DNA from: Mesorhizobium sp.
GTDB taxonomy: Bacteria; Pseudomonadota; Alphaproteobacteria; Rhizobiales; Rhizobiaceae
Assembly: GCF_016793485.1 (NCBI RefSeq)
Contig: NZ_JAEULZ010000013.1
Coordinates: 109,345 to 173,344 of the forward strand
Direction of reading: 5' to 3'
DNA: 64,000 bases
A program made the position numbers and the translations under genes. Each line of letters begins with the position of its first letter. Positions within the stretch are counted from its first letter, which is position 1. The notes beneath the pieces were generated by a model, which searched no databases, was not told the origin of the DNA, and saw nothing but the letters and a program-made list of their open reading frames with translations. Below are positions 1 to 8,256 of this stretch, piece by piece.

Positions 1-9
1 CAGGCTAGG

Positions 10-33
10 GCATGATCCCGAAAAGTGGGAACC
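10..33. repeat. Half of a common rhizobial palindromic element
   Basis: The bases read gcatgatcccgaaaagtggg followed by aacc. This is the left half of an intergenic palindrome that I recall as very common in Mesorhizobium and Bradyrhizobium genomes. The usual complementary right half does not follow; the GH25 stop codon comes six bases later. It may be a truncated copy or a decayed terminator-like remnant. The family assignment is from memory. Confidence 0.45.
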
Positions 34-38
34 ATGTT

Positions 39-1526
39 CTAGGGCTGCACTTCGTCGGGGCCGTCGAGTTTCCTCATCAGGAAGATCGGCAGGTCTTGAC
101 GCGAGAATTGTGTCGATGACAGAACCGGTCCCGGTTCGTCCAACGCCGCCGCCGAAATCTCCCCGCTGGGAACATGGTTTGGTTTTGGCGCTGCCTTCGC
201 TGATGCCCTGCGTGGCTGACGAGAGTAATCCACCGTCTGGGCGTATCCCGCCAGGACGATCGGCGGGTTCGCCACGACCTGTTTCCCGAGCAGCGCCTGG
301 AAGGGCGACGACGCCGCTGTGGCGCGCGCCACGAGTTCCTTCGTGACAACCTGCTCGACGGAGACGAACTTGAGGGTCACGTCGGCGCGCTTTTTGCGCG
401 CGTCCTTCCGCCAGATCGGCAGCGGTATCTTTTCCCCGGTATCGACGACCTGCTCGGTGACCACGGCAGGCGTCTCGACCACAGCCTCGGCGGACGCCAA
501 TTGTTGGGTCGCTTGCTCGGCTGCCTGAACCTCGGCCGCGCGTGCTTCAACGGCCTCAGCTTCTGCGGCATCGTTTAGGTCGTCGCCCTTTGCGACGTTG
601 ACGAACTCGATGGTCACATCGTCACCCTTCAGCGCGTCGCGGCGCGCTACAGGCACTGGCACGGTTTCCTCGTCCGGATAGTCGTTCTTGTCCATCAACT
701 CGTCGAAGGGCCATTGCGCGCGCAACTCCTCGACGCTCATCGTCGCCACGTTCACATCGATGTCGATCGGAGTACCCGGCGGACGATAGGGGCAGGATTT
801 TGCATCGCAGTTGGCGCTGGCCGAGAACTGCCACAGGGCGTAGCTCTTCCAGTGCCCTTTCGGGAAATGCAGGCCTATCTCCGGCTTGTAGCGCGCGTAC
901 CAGAGCGGCAGGCGCGACAGTACCGTATACCGCTTGCGGTTCTCCGCGATGTAAAGCGCGGTGCTGCCGTTGGTGTAGAGTACGGGCCAGCGGCCCAGCC
1001 GCTTGTAGATATGCCGCGCGAATGTCTCCGCGTCCTCCAGCGACATCCATTTCGAGGGATCGTTGTCTTCGATGTCTAGCGCGATCAGGTCGTCGGGCGC
1101 GGGCTCGGCGAAATCGATAAAGTTGTTGGCCTGGTCGATCGGGTTGCCGGGTCGTCCCAGGTGATAGGCTCCCCATTTCAGGCCGAGCGCCTTGGCCACC
1201 GTCCGGCGCGTGTGGAAAAGCTCGCGCGCCACGGCATGTCGCTTCCATAACGCCTTGCAGAGCCGGATATCGGCCTCGCTGCCGGAGCACTTGTAGGGCG
1301 GCGACAGGCCGTCAGAGCCCTTGTTGATGAAGCCGGCGATCCGCTTGTCGCTGACCAGCTTCTGCCAGTTGATCGGATTATATTCGTAGGCGTCTATGAT
1401 CAGCGCTCGGTCGGCCCGCTTCCATGGTTCCGAAAAATCCGACGCGTGGGAAATAGCCCCGGTAAGCACGGAGGCTCCGAAAGCGATCAGCAAGGCGCGG
1501 ACGAAACGATCAAGCGATTTAAGCAA
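39..1526 (-). CDS. GH25-family muramidase-like secreted protein with repetitive C-terminal tail
   Basis: The 495-residue protein starts with a Sec-type signal peptide (hydrophobic residues about 10-27). A glycoside hydrolase family 25 domain follows at about residues 40-270. The GH25 acid pair is visible as D151 and E153 in ALDIEDND, with D45 in the first strand (IIDAYEY) and the family motifs YTNGS, LWYARY and WQFSA. Family members cleave peptidoglycan glycan strands, so a periplasmic or exported wall-remodelling role is inferred. Residues 280-495 are not part of the catalytic fold. They contain an Ala/Glu-rich segment between two copies of a motif beginning VPVPVARRDA (about 289-312) and IPLPIWRKDA (about 367-391). 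The next gene upstream is on the same strand with a 90-base gap. Confidence 0.8.
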   Translation of the reverse strand: MLKSLDRFVRALLIAFGASVLTGAISHASDFSEPWKRADRALIIDAYEYNPINWQKLVSDKRIAGFINKGSDGLSPPYKCSGSEADIRLCKALWKRHAVARELFHTRRTVAKALGLKWGAYHLGRPGNPIDQANNFIDFAEPAPDDLIALDIEDNDPSKWMSLEDAETFARHIYKRLGRWPVLYTNGSTALYIAENRKRYTVLSRLPLWYARYKPEIGLHFPKGHWKSYALWQFSASANCDAKSCPYRPPGTPIDIDVNVATMSVEELRAQWPFDELMDKNDYPDEETVPVPVARRDALKGDDVTIEFVNVAKGDDLNDAAEAEAVEARAAEVQAAEQATQQLASAEAVVETPAVVTEQVVDTGEKIPLPIWRKDARKKRADVTLKFVSVEQVVTKELVARATAASSPFQALLGKQVVANPPIVLAGYAQTVDYSRQPRRASAKAAPKPNHVPSGEISAAALDEPGPVLSSTQFSRQDLPIFLMRKLDGPDEVQP

Positions 1527-1616
1527 TGATGCGGAATTCCCTTGCTGGCCCGTCTATCCCGCCCTTTCGGGAAAGCCGCAGCTTGCTTGCAACACTATCC
1601 TCCGCCGTCCGCACGG

Positions 1617-1859
1617 TTATCGCCTGCGGAATGGCGATTGATCAAGCAGAAAAGGATCGGGCGCCGGAACGGACGGCAACGATCCCTCGGCATCGCGGCG
1701 CTTCCAATGCGCCAGCGAGCATTTTGGCGAGCACAGGATTCCCCGATCCGACCAGTATGCCGGACCCTGGTCTACATCGCCGTGATAGCACGAGAATCCG
1801 GCCGCGCCGTAAGGCAGGCCGCACTCGGTGCATCGCCGGGTTTCCGGTCTCGCAAGCAT
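1617..1859 (-). CDS. Small cysteine-rich probable zinc-binding protein
   Basis: The 80-residue product has cysteines at 10, 13, 24, 43 and 47, arranged as CxxC then CxxxC with a His at 26. This suggests a small treble-clef or zinc-ribbon fold. The first 50 residues look structured, and the C-terminus is basic and Pro-rich. I recall similar hypothetical proteins in rhizobia, but no function is known to me. It precedes the GH25 gene on the same strand, so the two could be co-transcribed. The cysteine spacing is the main reason for calling it real. Confidence 0.55.
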   Translation of the reverse strand: MLARPETRRCTECGLPYGAAGFSCYHGDVDQGPAYWSDRGILCSPKCSLAHWKRRDAEGSLPSVPAPDPFLLDQSPFRRR

Positions 1860-1926
1860 CTCGATTCCCCTCAGTGCGCGCGAAACTAGCCTTGTCAGGC
1901 AGTCGCATCAACCTCATGCACAAAAT

Positions 1927-1942
1927 TTGACGTTTACGTAAA
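1927..1942. promoter_or_regulatory. Candidate operator upstream of acyl-CoA dehydrogenase gene
   Basis: The bases TTGACGTTTACGTAAA contain the perfect 10-base palindrome TTTACGTAAA (1933-1942) and a second half-site, TTGACG. Sites of this look are known for MerR-family regulators of acyl-CoA degradation (LiuR type). The position, 66-81 bases before the start codon at 2008, suits control of the acyl-CoA dehydrogenase/enoyl-CoA hydratase pair. The regulator assignment is inference. Confidence 0.4.
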
Positions 1943-2007
1943 AAGGCGCTAGCCGCATTCTGCTTGGGCGTTTAGACCAAACTCGTGCGTTTGCCAGAGG
2001 GAAATTC

Positions 2008-3786
2008 ATGTACCGCGCGCCCGTCGAAGAGATCGCCTTCACGCTGAACGAGGTCGCCGGCCTTCGCGCCGGGCTTGAGGAAGGGCGTTTCGGGGACCTC
2101 ACCGCCGATCTGGCTGCCGCAATTCTCTCCGAAGCCGGGCGTTTCGCGACCGAAGAGATCGCCCCGCTCTATCACGCCGGCGACGAGCATGGCGCGGTTC
2201 TGCAGGATGCGGCCGTCACGACTCCGCCCGGTTGGAAGGAACTCTACCGCCGCTGGACGGCAGGCGGCTGGAATGCGCTGACCGGTCCCCAGGAATTCGG
2301 CGGACAGGGCCTGCCGAACATGCTTTCGGTCGCGGCGCTGGAAATGTGGAATTCCGGCGCGATGGCCTTCGCGCTCGGCCCCACTCTCACGATGGGGGCA
2401 GTCGAGGCGCTCGACAAACATGCCTCCGAGGACATCAAGCGCACCTATCTCGCTAAACTCGTTTCGGGCGTGTGGATGGGCACCATGAACCTCACCGAGG
2501 CGCAGGCAGGCTCGGACCTCGCCGCGCTCCGCACCCGCGCCGAGCGCGCAGATGATGGCAGCTATCGCATCTTCGGCGAGAAGATATTCATCACCTATGG
2601 CGAGCACGACTTCACCGACAACATCGTGCACATGGTGCTGGCGCGGCTGCCAGATGCGCCGGCCGGCACGCGCGGCATCTCGCTCTTCCTCGTGCCGAAG
2701 TTCCTCGTCAACGCCGACGGCTCGCTCGGCCGCCGCAACGATGTCTTCTGCGCCTCTCTGGAGCACAAGCTCGGCATCCATGGCTCGCCCACCTGCACCA
2801 TGATCTATGGCGACGGCTTCGTCGCCGGCGAGGAAAAGGGCGCGGTCGCCTGGCTGATCGGGGGGGAGAATCGCGGCCTCGCCTGCATGTTCACCATGAT
2901 GAACAACGCCCGGCTCGCCATCGGCCTCGAAGGGGTGGCGATCGCCGAGACGGCGTTCCAAAAGGCGCTCGCCTTTGCCAACGAACGCCGCCAGGGCAAG
3001 GCGTCCGGCTGGACGGGCGAGGGCATGGCGCCGATCGTCCATCACCCCGACGTCCAGCGCATGCTCTTGACCATGCAGGCGCTGACCCGCGTCGCCCGCT
3101 CGATCGCCTATTCCTGCGCCCACGCGCTCGACATGGCGCGCGTCTCCGAGGGCGCGGAAAAGACGTTCTGGCAGGAGCGCGCCAACCTGCTGACGCCAGT
3201 CGCCAAGGCCTTCTCCACCGATATCGGCTCGGAAGTCGCTTCGCTTGGCATCCAGGTGCATGGCGGCATGGGCTATATCGAGGAGACAGGCGCGGCCGCG
3301 CTCTATCGCGACGCGCGCATCGCCTCGATCTATGAGGGCACAAACGGCATCCAGGCGATCGACCTCGTCACCCGCAAGCTCCCGCAATCCGACGGCGGCC
3401 ATGTCCACGGCTACATCGCTGAGCTGGCCGGGACGGTCGCAGAGCTTGCCCACGCCGGCTTCGACGGCATGGAGCATGCGGTCGACTTCCTGCAGGACGC
3501 CGTCGACGATCTTTCCGCCGCCACCGAATATCTGCAGGAGAACCTTTCCGCTGGTGAGACCGATATCGCACTCGCCGGCGCGACGGCCTATCTGCGGCTG
3601 TTCGCGCTCGCGTCGGGCGGCGCGTATCTCGCCCGCGCCGCGCTTGCCGACAGCACGCCGCAACGCGTAGCGCTGCTTCGCTTCTATGCCGAAAACCTCG
3701 CGCCGGAAGCCGAAGCGCTGCGCTCGAGCATCACCATTGGCGCGGAAGGGCTTCTGGCCGCTGGCAAGATCCTGATTTCAGGCTGA
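2008..3786 (+). CDS. Acyl-CoA dehydrogenase (592-residue FadE/AcdC-like type)
   Basis: This is an FAD-dependent acyl-CoA dehydrogenase that would oxidise an acyl-CoA to a 2-enoyl-CoA. It has an N-terminal extension, an acyl-CoA dehydrogenase middle domain with MNLTEAQAGSDL (about 160-171) at the flavin, and a C-terminal domain with Y442-E443-GTNGIQ, where Glu443 is the expected base. A further helical C-terminal domain accounts for the length, about 200 residues above the classical enzymes. The start is supported by a gaggga Shine-Dalgarno just upstream. The enoyl-CoA hydratase gene begins 10 bases after its stop, so the two likely act in sequence in beta-oxidation. The chain-length preference cannot be read from the sequence. 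Confidence 0.92.
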   Translation: MYRAPVEEIAFTLNEVAGLRAGLEEGRFGDLTADLAAAILSEAGRFATEEIAPLYHAGDEHGAVLQDAAVTTPPGWKELYRRWTAGGWNALTGPQEFGGQGLPNMLSVAALEMWNSGAMAFALGPTLTMGAVEALDKHASEDIKRTYLAKLVSGVWMGTMNLTEAQAGSDLAALRTRAERADDGSYRIFGEKIFITYGEHDFTDNIVHMVLARLPDAPAGTRGISLFLVPKFLVNADGSLGRRNDVFCASLEHKLGIHGSPTCTMIYGDGFVAGEEKGAVAWLIGGENRGLACMFTMMNNARLAIGLEGVAIAETAFQKALAFANERRQGKASGWTGEGMAPIVHHPDVQRMLLTMQALTRVARSIAYSCAHALDMARVSEGAEKTFWQERANLLTPVAKAFSTDIGSEVASLGIQVHGGMGYIEETGAAALYRDARIASIYEGTNGIQAIDLVTRKLPQSDGGHVHGYIAELAGTVAELAHAGFDGMEHAVDFLQDAVDDLSAATEYLQENLSAGETDIALAGATAYLRLFALASGGAYLARAALADSTPQRVALLRFYAENLAPEAEALRSSITIGAEGLLAAGKILISG

Positions 3787-3796
3787 GAGCGAACCG

Positions 3797-4546
3797 ATGT
3801 CCGACCACGTCATCATCGAGCGTCAGGGTCCCGTTCAGGTGATCCGCATGAACCGGCCGGACAAGAAGAACGCACTCACCCGCGCCATGTACCAGGCGAT
3901 GGCCGAGGCGTTGCGGCAGGGCGACGCCGACCCGGCAATCCGCGTCCATGTCTTTCTCGGCGTACCCGGCGCGTTTTCGGCCGGCAACGACCTCAACGAC
4001 TTCATGGCGATCGCCACGGGCGGCGAGGGCGGTCTGGAAGTATGGAACTTCCTCGAAGCGCTCGCCGGCGCGCAAATGCCTGTTGTGTCGGGCGTCGACG
4101 GCATCGCGGTCGGCATCGGCACGACGCTGAACCTCCACTGCGACCTGACCTTCGCCACTCCGCGCACCGTCTTCCGCACGCCCTTCGTCGATCTCGGCCT
4201 GGTGCCCGAAGCGGGCTCCAGCCTGCTCGTCCCCTCCGTCATCGGCCGCCAGCAGGCTTTTGCCTTGCTCGGGCTCGGCGAAGGCTTTTCGGCCGATAAG
4301 GCGCTCGCGGCCGGGCTGATCTACGCCATCGTCGGCGAAGATGCGCTGGAAGCCGCCGTCATGGCTGCCGCCGCACTGGTCGCATCCAAGCCCCCGCAAG
4401 CCCTGAAGATCGCCCGAGATCTGATTCTCGGCTCGCGCGAACCGCTCCTCGCACGCATCCGCGAAGAGGGCGAACACTTTCAGGAACGGCTGAAGTCGGA
4501 CGAAGCACTAACCGCGCTGATGACCTTCATGACGCGGAAGAAGTAG
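3797..4546 (+). CDS. Enoyl-CoA hydratase/isomerase family protein
   Basis: The 249-residue protein has the crotonase fold. The oxyanion-hole segment GAFSAGNDLNDF lies near residues 57-68, and the second region ends DLGLVPEAGSS, where the Glu is the expected catalytic acid. Family members hydrate 2-enoyl-CoA. It follows the acyl-CoA dehydrogenase by 10 bases and is almost certainly co-transcribed, giving two consecutive beta-oxidation steps. Only one of the two typical catalytic acids is obvious, so an isomerase or other crotonase activity is possible. Confidence 0.88.
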   Translation: MSDHVIIERQGPVQVIRMNRPDKKNALTRAMYQAMAEALRQGDADPAIRVHVFLGVPGAFSAGNDLNDFMAIATGGEGGLEVWNFLEALAGAQMPVVSGVDGIAVGIGTTLNLHCDLTFATPRTVFRTPFVDLGLVPEAGSSLLVPSVIGRQQAFALLGLGEGFSADKALAAGLIYAIVGEDALEAAVMAAAALVASKPPQALKIARDLILGSREPLLARIREEGEHFQERLKSDEALTALMTFMTRKK

Positions 4547-4611
4547 CGCGCTGCTGGCAATCCTCGTGAGGGGTATTTCCGCCGGCGCAGAGACACGCGC
4601 GTTGCCTGTCC

Positions 4612-4854
4612 CTAGGACCTCCCGCGCTCGTGGGCGTCGTCGTCGCGTTCGAATTCGAGTATGTCTCCCGGCTGGCAGTCGAGGTAACGGCAGATTGCCT
4701 CCAGCGTGTCGAAGCGTATGCCTTTCACCTTGCCCTGCTTCAGCAGACTAAGATTGGCTTCGGTAATGCCGATGTATTCCGCCAGTTCCTTGGATTTCAC
4801 GCTGCGTCGCGCCAGTACCATGGCAAGGCTCACCTTGATGGTCATGGCGGTCAA
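4612..4854 (-). CDS. XRE-family transcriptional regulator (short, DUF2975-linked)
   Basis: The 80-residue protein is almost entirely a Cro/CI helix-turn-helix. The recognition region reads KELAEYIGITEANLSLLK, followed by TLEAICRYLDCQPGDILEF, typical of single-domain XRE regulators. The start could be the first ATG or the Met four codons later (MTIKVSLAMV). The first ATG overlaps the stop of the upstream DUF2975 gene by four bases, so the two are translationally coupled. Such pairs are widespread, and the regulator is expected to control its own operon. The paired palindromes at 5433-5495 are the natural candidate target. Confidence 0.85.
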   Translation of the reverse strand: MTAMTIKVSLAMVLARRSVKSKELAEYIGITEANLSLLKQGKVKGIRFDTLEAICRYLDCQPGDILEFERDDDAHERGRS

Positions 4855-5396
4855 ACGAACTGACTGTTTTCTTCAGCCAGCAGGGCGGCTTTTTGCATTG
4901 CCCAGGCCAACGCTGCGATCACGCCAGCAAACAACGCCAGGATCATGACGTCCGAGCTAATTTCTATGACGATCTGCCTTGGTTCGCCATCCTGGCGCAC
5001 GGCCAGCTTGAACAGCATGCCCGCCAATGGTTTTGCCACCGCGCTTAATGCGGTGCCCAGGGCGAAATCGCGCAATCCGGCAATGCCTCTGGCGTCAAAC
5101 GGCCGACCGATCGCGAACTGCCGGAGACAGACCCGCAACCGCAGCAGGCCCCAGCCCAGCGGCAGCAGATGCAACATGGCCGTTCCGATTGCTACTGCCT
5201 GAATGCCTGTGCTTTGCGCCATGGGCATCGCGTCGCTCATCCAATAGATGATTGCCAGCGCCGGGAGGAGAACCGCCAGTCCCGCGGCGACTACGCTCAG
5301 CGCGTTGAAAGCCATCCGGGTCCTTGCCGGCAACGCCATGGTCGCCTCTGCTCCCAACCGACGGGAAAACACCACGCTATCGGTCTCGCTCATCAA
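4851..5396 (-). CDS. DUF2975 family inner-membrane protein
   Basis: The 181-residue protein has four hydrophobic segments, at about residues 30-52, 62-85, 110-130 and 148-168. The RPFDARGIAGLRDFA stretch after the second helix is typical of DUF2975. The family has no assigned biochemical function. It is usually found immediately upstream of a small XRE regulator, as here with a four-base overlap, and may sense or signal to it. The promoter would lie in the AT-rich divergent interval 5397-5498 next to the palindromes. Confidence 0.8.
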   Translation of the reverse strand: MMSETDSVVFSRRLGAEATMALPARTRMAFNALSVVAAGLAVLLPALAIIYWMSDAMPMAQSTGIQAVAIGTAMLHLLPLGWGLLRLRVCLRQFAIGRPFDARGIAGLRDFALGTALSAVAKPLAGMLFKLAVRQDGEPRQIVIEISSDVMILALFAGVIAALAWAMQKAALLAEENSQFV

Positions 5397-5432
5397 TTCA
5401 CCTCATTGGCTTTGCATAAATCTACATCCAAA

Positions 5433-5453
5433 AATTATTGTTTGACAATAATT
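5433..5453. promoter_or_regulatory. Perfect 9+3+9 palindrome, probable XRE operator 1
   Basis: The arms AATTATTGT (5433-5441) and ACAATAATT (5445-5453) are exact reverse complements around the spacer TTG. The site lies in the only AT-rich gap of the neighbourhood, between the divergent DUF2975/XRE pair and the small secreted protein gene at 5505. It has the size expected of a dimeric helix-turn-helix operator. Confidence 0.65.
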
Positions 5454-5474
5454 AAATTCCGATCGATAACCTAA

Positions 5475-5495
5475 AATTGTTGTTTTACGATAACG
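5475..5495. promoter_or_regulatory. Second, diverged copy of the palindrome, probable operator 2
   Basis: AATTGTTGT-TTT-ACGATAACG matches the perfect site at 5433-5453 in 16 of 21 positions. It is centred 42 bases from it, about four helical turns, so both would face the same side of the DNA. It overlaps the region just before the 5505 start codon. Binding here would repress the small secreted protein gene. Confidence 0.55.
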
Positions 5496-5504
5496 GAGTT
5501 GAAA

Positions 5505-5879
5505 ATGACACTCAGACTTCCAGCATTTTTTGTCTCGATATCCCTGGGCCTCGCCTTTCCGTCGCAAGCAGTTCCGACCACCGGCAAGGGCGAAATCTCT
5601 GTCGCCCAGGTCATTGACCTGATCCAGCGCTCGTCCAGGGACAATGCCGCCCGTAACGCAGCCATGGCCTATCTCGCAGGAGTCGGCGAAACCACGGGCC
5701 TGCTGGTGGCCGAGGCTGGACGGCGCGCGTCCGACAGCATCGCCTGCGCCAGACCACTAGGCATCTCCAGCGATGCGGCGCTTGCCGCGCTTTCGCGCAC
5801 ACAGAAGGGTAAGCGGGACGAGACTGCCGCCACTCCCATACTTGTCGAGGATATGCTCAGCCGCGCCGGCTGCCGCTAG
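5505..5879 (+). CDS. Small secreted protein with Rap1a/Tai-like features
   Basis: This 124-residue protein has a signal peptide (MTLRLPAFFV to about residue 21) and a mature helical domain. IDLIQRSSRDNAARNAAMAY, a small AGVGETTG turn and two cysteines (SIACAR and SRAGCR) resemble the Rap1a/Tai immunity-like family of periplasmic proteins. That match is from memory and weak. An in-frame TTG two codons upstream (5499) is an alternative start; the ATG at 5505 begins the signal peptide cleanly. The gene is divergent from DUF2975/XRE and shares the palindrome-bearing interval, so co-regulation is likely. Confidence 0.6.
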   Translation: MTLRLPAFFVSISLGLAFPSQAVPTTGKGEISVAQVIDLIQRSSRDNAARNAAMAYLAGVGETTGLLVAEAGRRASDSIACARPLGISSDAALAALSRTQKGKRDETAATPILVEDMLSRAGCR

Positions 5880-5892
5880 GCAGCCACTTTTG

Positions 5893-5925
5893 GAGGGCCG
5901 CGCTCCGGAAACGGTCGCGGCTCTC
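5893..5925. terminator. Hairpin between convergent genes
   Basis: GAGGGCCGCG (5893-5902) pairs with CGCGGCTCTC (5916-5925) over ten positions with one G-T pair and a 13-base loop. It sits between the stop codons of the small secreted protein gene and pdxH, where a bidirectional terminator is expected. There is no clear T-run on either side, so the call is tentative. Confidence 0.35.
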
Positions 5926-5937
5926 GCTTCTCCCGCC

Positions 5938-6555
5938 TCAGGGATAGAGCCTCGATTTCTCCCACGCTCCATCCCCGGCCCGTGTAAACACCACCCGGTC
6001 ATGCAATCGGAACGGCCGGTCGTGCCAGAACTCAATCTGTGACGGCACGATGCGAAACCCCGACCAGTGCTTCGGCCTGGGAATCTCCCCGATCGCATAA
6101 CGCGCCGTGTATTCGGCGACCGCCTTTTCCAGCGCAAAACGGCTTTCCAGGGGTCGCGACTGCTTCGAGGCCCATGCGCCGATGCGGCTGCCGCGCGGGC
6201 GCGTCGCATAATAGGCGTCGGCTTCCTCGTCGCTGACGATCTCCACCGGCCCGCGCACGCGCACCTGCCGGCGCAGTGATTTCCAGTGAAAGCACATCGC
6301 CGCCTTCATCGAGCCGAGGATCTCGCGGCCCTTGGCGCTCTCGAAATTCGTGTAGAAAACGAAACCCTCTTCGTCGAAGCCCTTGAGCAGGACCATCCGC
6401 ACATCGGGCAGGCCATCGCTATCCACCGTCGCCAGCGCCAGCGCGTTCGGGTCGTTCAATTCGCTCTTCGTGGCGTCCTCTAGCCACGTGGCAAAAAGCC
6501 GAAACGGCTCCGCCGCTTCGGTAAAGTCACCAGCCGTTAACCCCGTATCGCTCAT
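5938..6555 (-). CDS. pdxH: Pyridoxamine 5'-phosphate oxidase
   Basis: The 205-residue protein matches PdxH in length and in its landmarks: [18 protein letters not shown] near the start, the FMN-site segment [19 protein letters not shown], then [20 protein letters not shown] and the ending [14 protein letters not shown] followed by RLHDR. It oxidises pyridoxine or pyridoxamine 5'-phosphate to pyridoxal 5'-phosphate in the cytoplasm. It is transcribed divergently from the lipoprotein/DnaJ genes with only a 40-base gap to the next gene, so the two promoters must overlap. Confidence 0.96.
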   Translation of the reverse strand: MSDTGLTAGDFTEAAEPFRLFATWLEDATKSELNDPNALALATVDSDGLPDVRMVLLKGFDEEGFVFYTNFESAKGREILGSMKAAMCFHWKSLRRQVRVRGPVEIVSDEEADAYYATRPRGSRIGAWASKQSRPLESRFALEKAVAEYTARYAIGEIPRPKHWSGFRIVPSQIEFWHDRPFRLHDRVVFTRAGDGAWEKSRLYP

Positions 6556-6595
6556 AATTTAGCTTTAGCCCTTTGGTTCGCGGGGAGAATGCCGA

Positions 6596-7081
6596 TTGCC
6601 GCGCGCTGCGCAAGCCGATCAGCGATCGATTTTTGATGGTCCTGCGCTGCGCGCCATCCCGGGCGTGGCCTTGCTTTGTGCTGCGGCCATCCTGTCGGGC
6701 TGCGGCGCCGGGGGGTTCAGTCTGGAAAAGGCGGAGGTCGATCGCAGCCTCTACACAAGCAGCGCTCCAGCCGCCACCAGAACATTTGACGCCGAGCGGT
6801 TCTCCGACGAGGGCACGATCCGCAACGCCGTGACTTCGGCCGACCTTGAGACGCTGGGCGCCGCGCCGCTGCCATGGGCCAATGCAGGCACGGGCGCGCG
6901 GGGGCAGATCATTCACATCGCGGAAAAGAAGGCCCCCGGCACGCTTTGCCGTCAGTTCAGTGCAACGCGCGAAAACTTCGACGGCGTGACCATGTTCCGG
7001 GGCGAGGCCTGCATGGTGGGAACGTCGGGCTCCTGGCGCATGACGAGTTTTGATCCCGTCGCCTCTGGAATTTCTTCCTAG
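6596..7081 (+). CDS. Surface lipoprotein, RT0821/Lpp0805-like
   Basis: The 161-residue product has a hydrophobic N-terminal segment ending in the lipobox LSGC (Cys36), so lipid attachment and export are expected. The mature part contains LPWANAGTGARGQI and the C-terminal segment LCRQFSATRENFDGV with FRGEAC. I associate these with the RT0821/Lpp0805 surface antigen-like family of rhizobia. The start is TTG at 6596; an in-frame GTG at 6665 would leave a shortened signal. The function is unknown. It precedes the DnaJ-domain gene on the same strand. Confidence 0.7.
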   Translation: MPRAAQADQRSIFDGPALRAIPGVALLCAAAILSGCGAGGFSLEKAEVDRSLYTSSAPAATRTFDAERFSDEGTIRNAVTSADLETLGAAPLPWANAGTGARGQIIHIAEKKAPGTLCRQFSATRENFDGVTMFRGEACMVGTSGSWRMTSFDPVASGISS

Positions 7082-7156
7082 CCAAGCGCATATATCAGGG
7101 CGAACAAACCCCCTATATTCACAGCGACAAAGCTGAAGAATCGCAGGCAATTGAAG

Positions 7157-8122
7157 ATGCGCGATCCCTATGAGGTGCTGGGCGTTGCCAGGAACGCCTC
7201 GGCCAAGGACATCAAGTCGGCATACCGCAAGCTCGCCAAGAAACATCACCCGGACCAGAACCCGGGCGATGCCAAGGCGAAGGACCGCTTCGCGGCCGCC
7301 AACCAGGCCTATGAGATCATCGGCGACGAGAAGCAGCGCGCCGCGTTCGACCGGGGCGAGATCGATGCCGATGGCAAGCCGAAATTCCAGGGATTTGACG
7401 GCTTCCAGGGCGCTCATGGCGCCGGCGGCGATCCATTCGCCGGTTTCCGCCGCCAGCAGGGCGGCCCGGGTGGACAGCATTTCGAGTTCCGCAGCGCCGG
7501 CGGCAGCCCGTTCGGCGGAGGCGGTGCCGACGACATCTTCTCGGACCTTTTCAGCCAGGCCTTCTCGCAGCGCGGCGGCGCGGGCCCAGGTGCTGGAATG
7601 GGAGCGGGAATGGGCGGCAGGCAGCGCGCCGCACCGGCCGGGAACGACATCAACGTCACCCTTGACGTGACCGTCGAGGAAGTCGCGACCGCGCCCAAGG
7701 TCACCGCGCAGTTTCCCGATGGCCGCAAGATAGCGGTCAAGCTGCCGACCTATGTCGAGGACGGCCAGACCATCAGGCTGAAAGGGCAGGGCGAGCAGGG
7801 CATGGGGCAGCCGGGTGACGCGCTGGTCAAGGTCCGCCTGCGCAAGCACCCGCTCTACCGCGTCGAGGGCCGAGACCTGCATGTCGACCTTCCGGTGCCG
7901 CTGAAGGATGCGGTGCTCGGGGCGAAACAGGCCGTGGAGACGCCAACGGGCCGCATCGCGGTCAACGTGCCCGCATGGTCCAGTTCCGACAAGGTTCTGC
8001 GGCTCAAGGGGCGCGGCCTGCCGGAAAAGACCGGTGGACATGGCGATTTCTACGTCCACGTCCGCATCATGCTGCCTGAGGGCGGCGATCCCGAACTGGA
8101 ATCTTTGATGCGCAAGGGCTGA
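7157..8122 (+). CDS. DnaJ-domain co-chaperone (CbpA-like, no zinc finger)
   Basis: The protein (321 residues from the ATG at 7157; a TTG lies two codons earlier) has a J domain at residues 1-70 with HPD in [12 protein letters not shown] Gly/Phe-rich linker follows to about 165, then the DnaJ C-terminal substrate domains. The cysteine-rich zinc finger of true DnaJ is absent, as in CbpA. It would stimulate the DnaK ATPase and may bind DNA or substrates. It lies upstream of fabI on the same strand, though the 134-base gap probably contains a separate promoter. Confidence 0.88.
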   Translation: MRDPYEVLGVARNASAKDIKSAYRKLAKKHHPDQNPGDAKAKDRFAAANQAYEIIGDEKQRAAFDRGEIDADGKPKFQGFDGFQGAHGAGGDPFAGFRRQQGGPGGQHFEFRSAGGSPFGGGGADDIFSDLFSQAFSQRGGAGPGAGMGAGMGGRQRAAPAGNDINVTLDVTVEEVATAPKVTAQFPDGRKIAVKLPTYVEDGQTIRLKGQGEQGMGQPGDALVKVRLRKHPLYRVEGRDLHVDLPVPLKDAVLGAKQAVETPTGRIAVNVPAWSSSDKVLRLKGRGLPEKTGGHGDFYVHVRIMLPEGGDPELESLMRKG

Positions 8123-8256
8123 CGCCTGCGCGAAAAGACGCCGGCTGGTAATTTTCGGCCGGATTCTGACATAAAAGGTGCGATCTCTGACCGCTTGAAG
8201 CTGTCATGGGCCTGTGCGATAGGCATCTGCGCCAAATCGAGCACGGAGACTCCCAC

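Noticed and set aside
1972-3663. Minus-strand open frame of about 560 codons across the acyl-CoA dehydrogenase gene
   Set aside because: It is antisense to a clear enzyme gene and gives a protein rich in Arg, Gly and Asp with no motif; long antisense frames are expected in DNA of this GC content.
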